Below, piece by piece: positions 63,827 through 64,000 of a stretch of 64,000 bases of DNA (position 1 is its first letter; each line of letters starts with the position of its first letter). The DNA is from Ricordea florida. Taxonomy: Eukaryota > Cnidaria > Anthozoa > Corallimorpharia > Ricordeidae. Location: NCBI GenBank assembly GCA_949710005.1, contig OX453272.1, positions 8,119,633 to 8,183,632 of the forward strand. Reading direction: 5' to 3'. The notes beneath the pieces are model-generated. The model had not been told where the DNA came from and made no database searches. It saw only the letters and a program-made list of their open reading frames with translations. A program made the position numbers and the translations under genes.

Positions 63827-63875
63827 ATTGGTTGGACCATTTTTTTCACTAGTGAAAAAAGGTGGTCCGACCAAT
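63827..63875. repeat. Long hairpin
   Basis: ATTGGTTGGACCATTTTTTT and CACTAGTG at the centre pair with AAAAAAGGTGGTCCGACCAAT on the other side; only a few mismatches over ~24 bp arms. A probable MITE or foldback remnant. Confidence 0.75.
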
Positions 63876-64000
63876 TCACTGGTCATAGAGGTGGGCATGG
63901 GATCAGTTTTGGCGCCATCAACTCGGCAAAAAGTGAGCAATAACGGCTTCTTCCTCAGCTTCTTCTTTGAGAAATTCTAGGTTTGCAGATACAGCTTCAG

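Larger units (their letters stand above)
63288..64000 (+). other. Intron inside D44 (partial)
   Basis: Contains a GCGGCTCGAAGAGCCGC hairpin (63425-63441) in a GGAGC-rich patch, a GAC repeat (63552-63587) and a long hairpin (63827-63875). More GC-rich than other introns at 63330-63720. Confidence 0.6.

Overview
The window looks like animal nuclear DNA, most likely from a stony coral or another anthozoan. The evidence is compact phase-1 spliced exons, AT-rich introns full of tRNA-derived SINE-like repeats, MITE-like inverted repeats and Penelope-like tails, and an extracellular-matrix style gene. The species cannot be fixed from sequence alone.

One gene dominates the window. From 560 to 63287, all on the + strand, I find 51 exons that encode 44 consecutive von Willebrand factor A (VWA) domains, numbered D1 to D44. 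36 domains sit on one exon of 537-567 nt. Eight (D1, D9, D24, D31, D38, D39, D43, D44) are split in two, and the second half of D44 lies beyond the window. Every domain unit starts and ends in phase 1. All 50 internal splice junctions keep the frame and create no stop. The spliced reading frame is about 24.2 kb (about 8,080 residues) and is open at both ends: I see no initiator Met, signal peptide, other domain type or terminal stop. No second protein-coding gene was found.

Each domain has the same plan: a [IVL]-D-[LV]-x-[FIV]-[AG] strand, a helix with an MKDT/MKEV core, a [YF][SG]V[IV][VT][FY]G strand, an LDKALEEAKKLF-like helix, a VLVVITDKxS strand, a VRVIPVAIGxEAD strand and a final KIMEKVL helix. 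About 10 linker residues join one domain to the next. In all 44 domains the first metal-ligand Asp of the MIDAS DxSxS motif is replaced, usually giving ISAT or LSAT, while the later ITD-type Asp is kept. The product is probably a very long, cysteine-poor, beads-on-a-string extracellular protein, resembling the N-terminal VWA arrays of collagen VI alpha-3, with non-canonical metal sites.

The remaining ~40 kb is intron. It holds a LINE 3' fragment, tRNA-like SINE-like families, hAT-like and other TIR elements, foldbacks, two copies of one MITE flanking D25, a 1.27 kb TIR element with internal tandem repeats, Penelope-like tails, minisatellites and microsatellites. Several introns that split a domain are rich in such elements, which suggests how the array has been remodelled.
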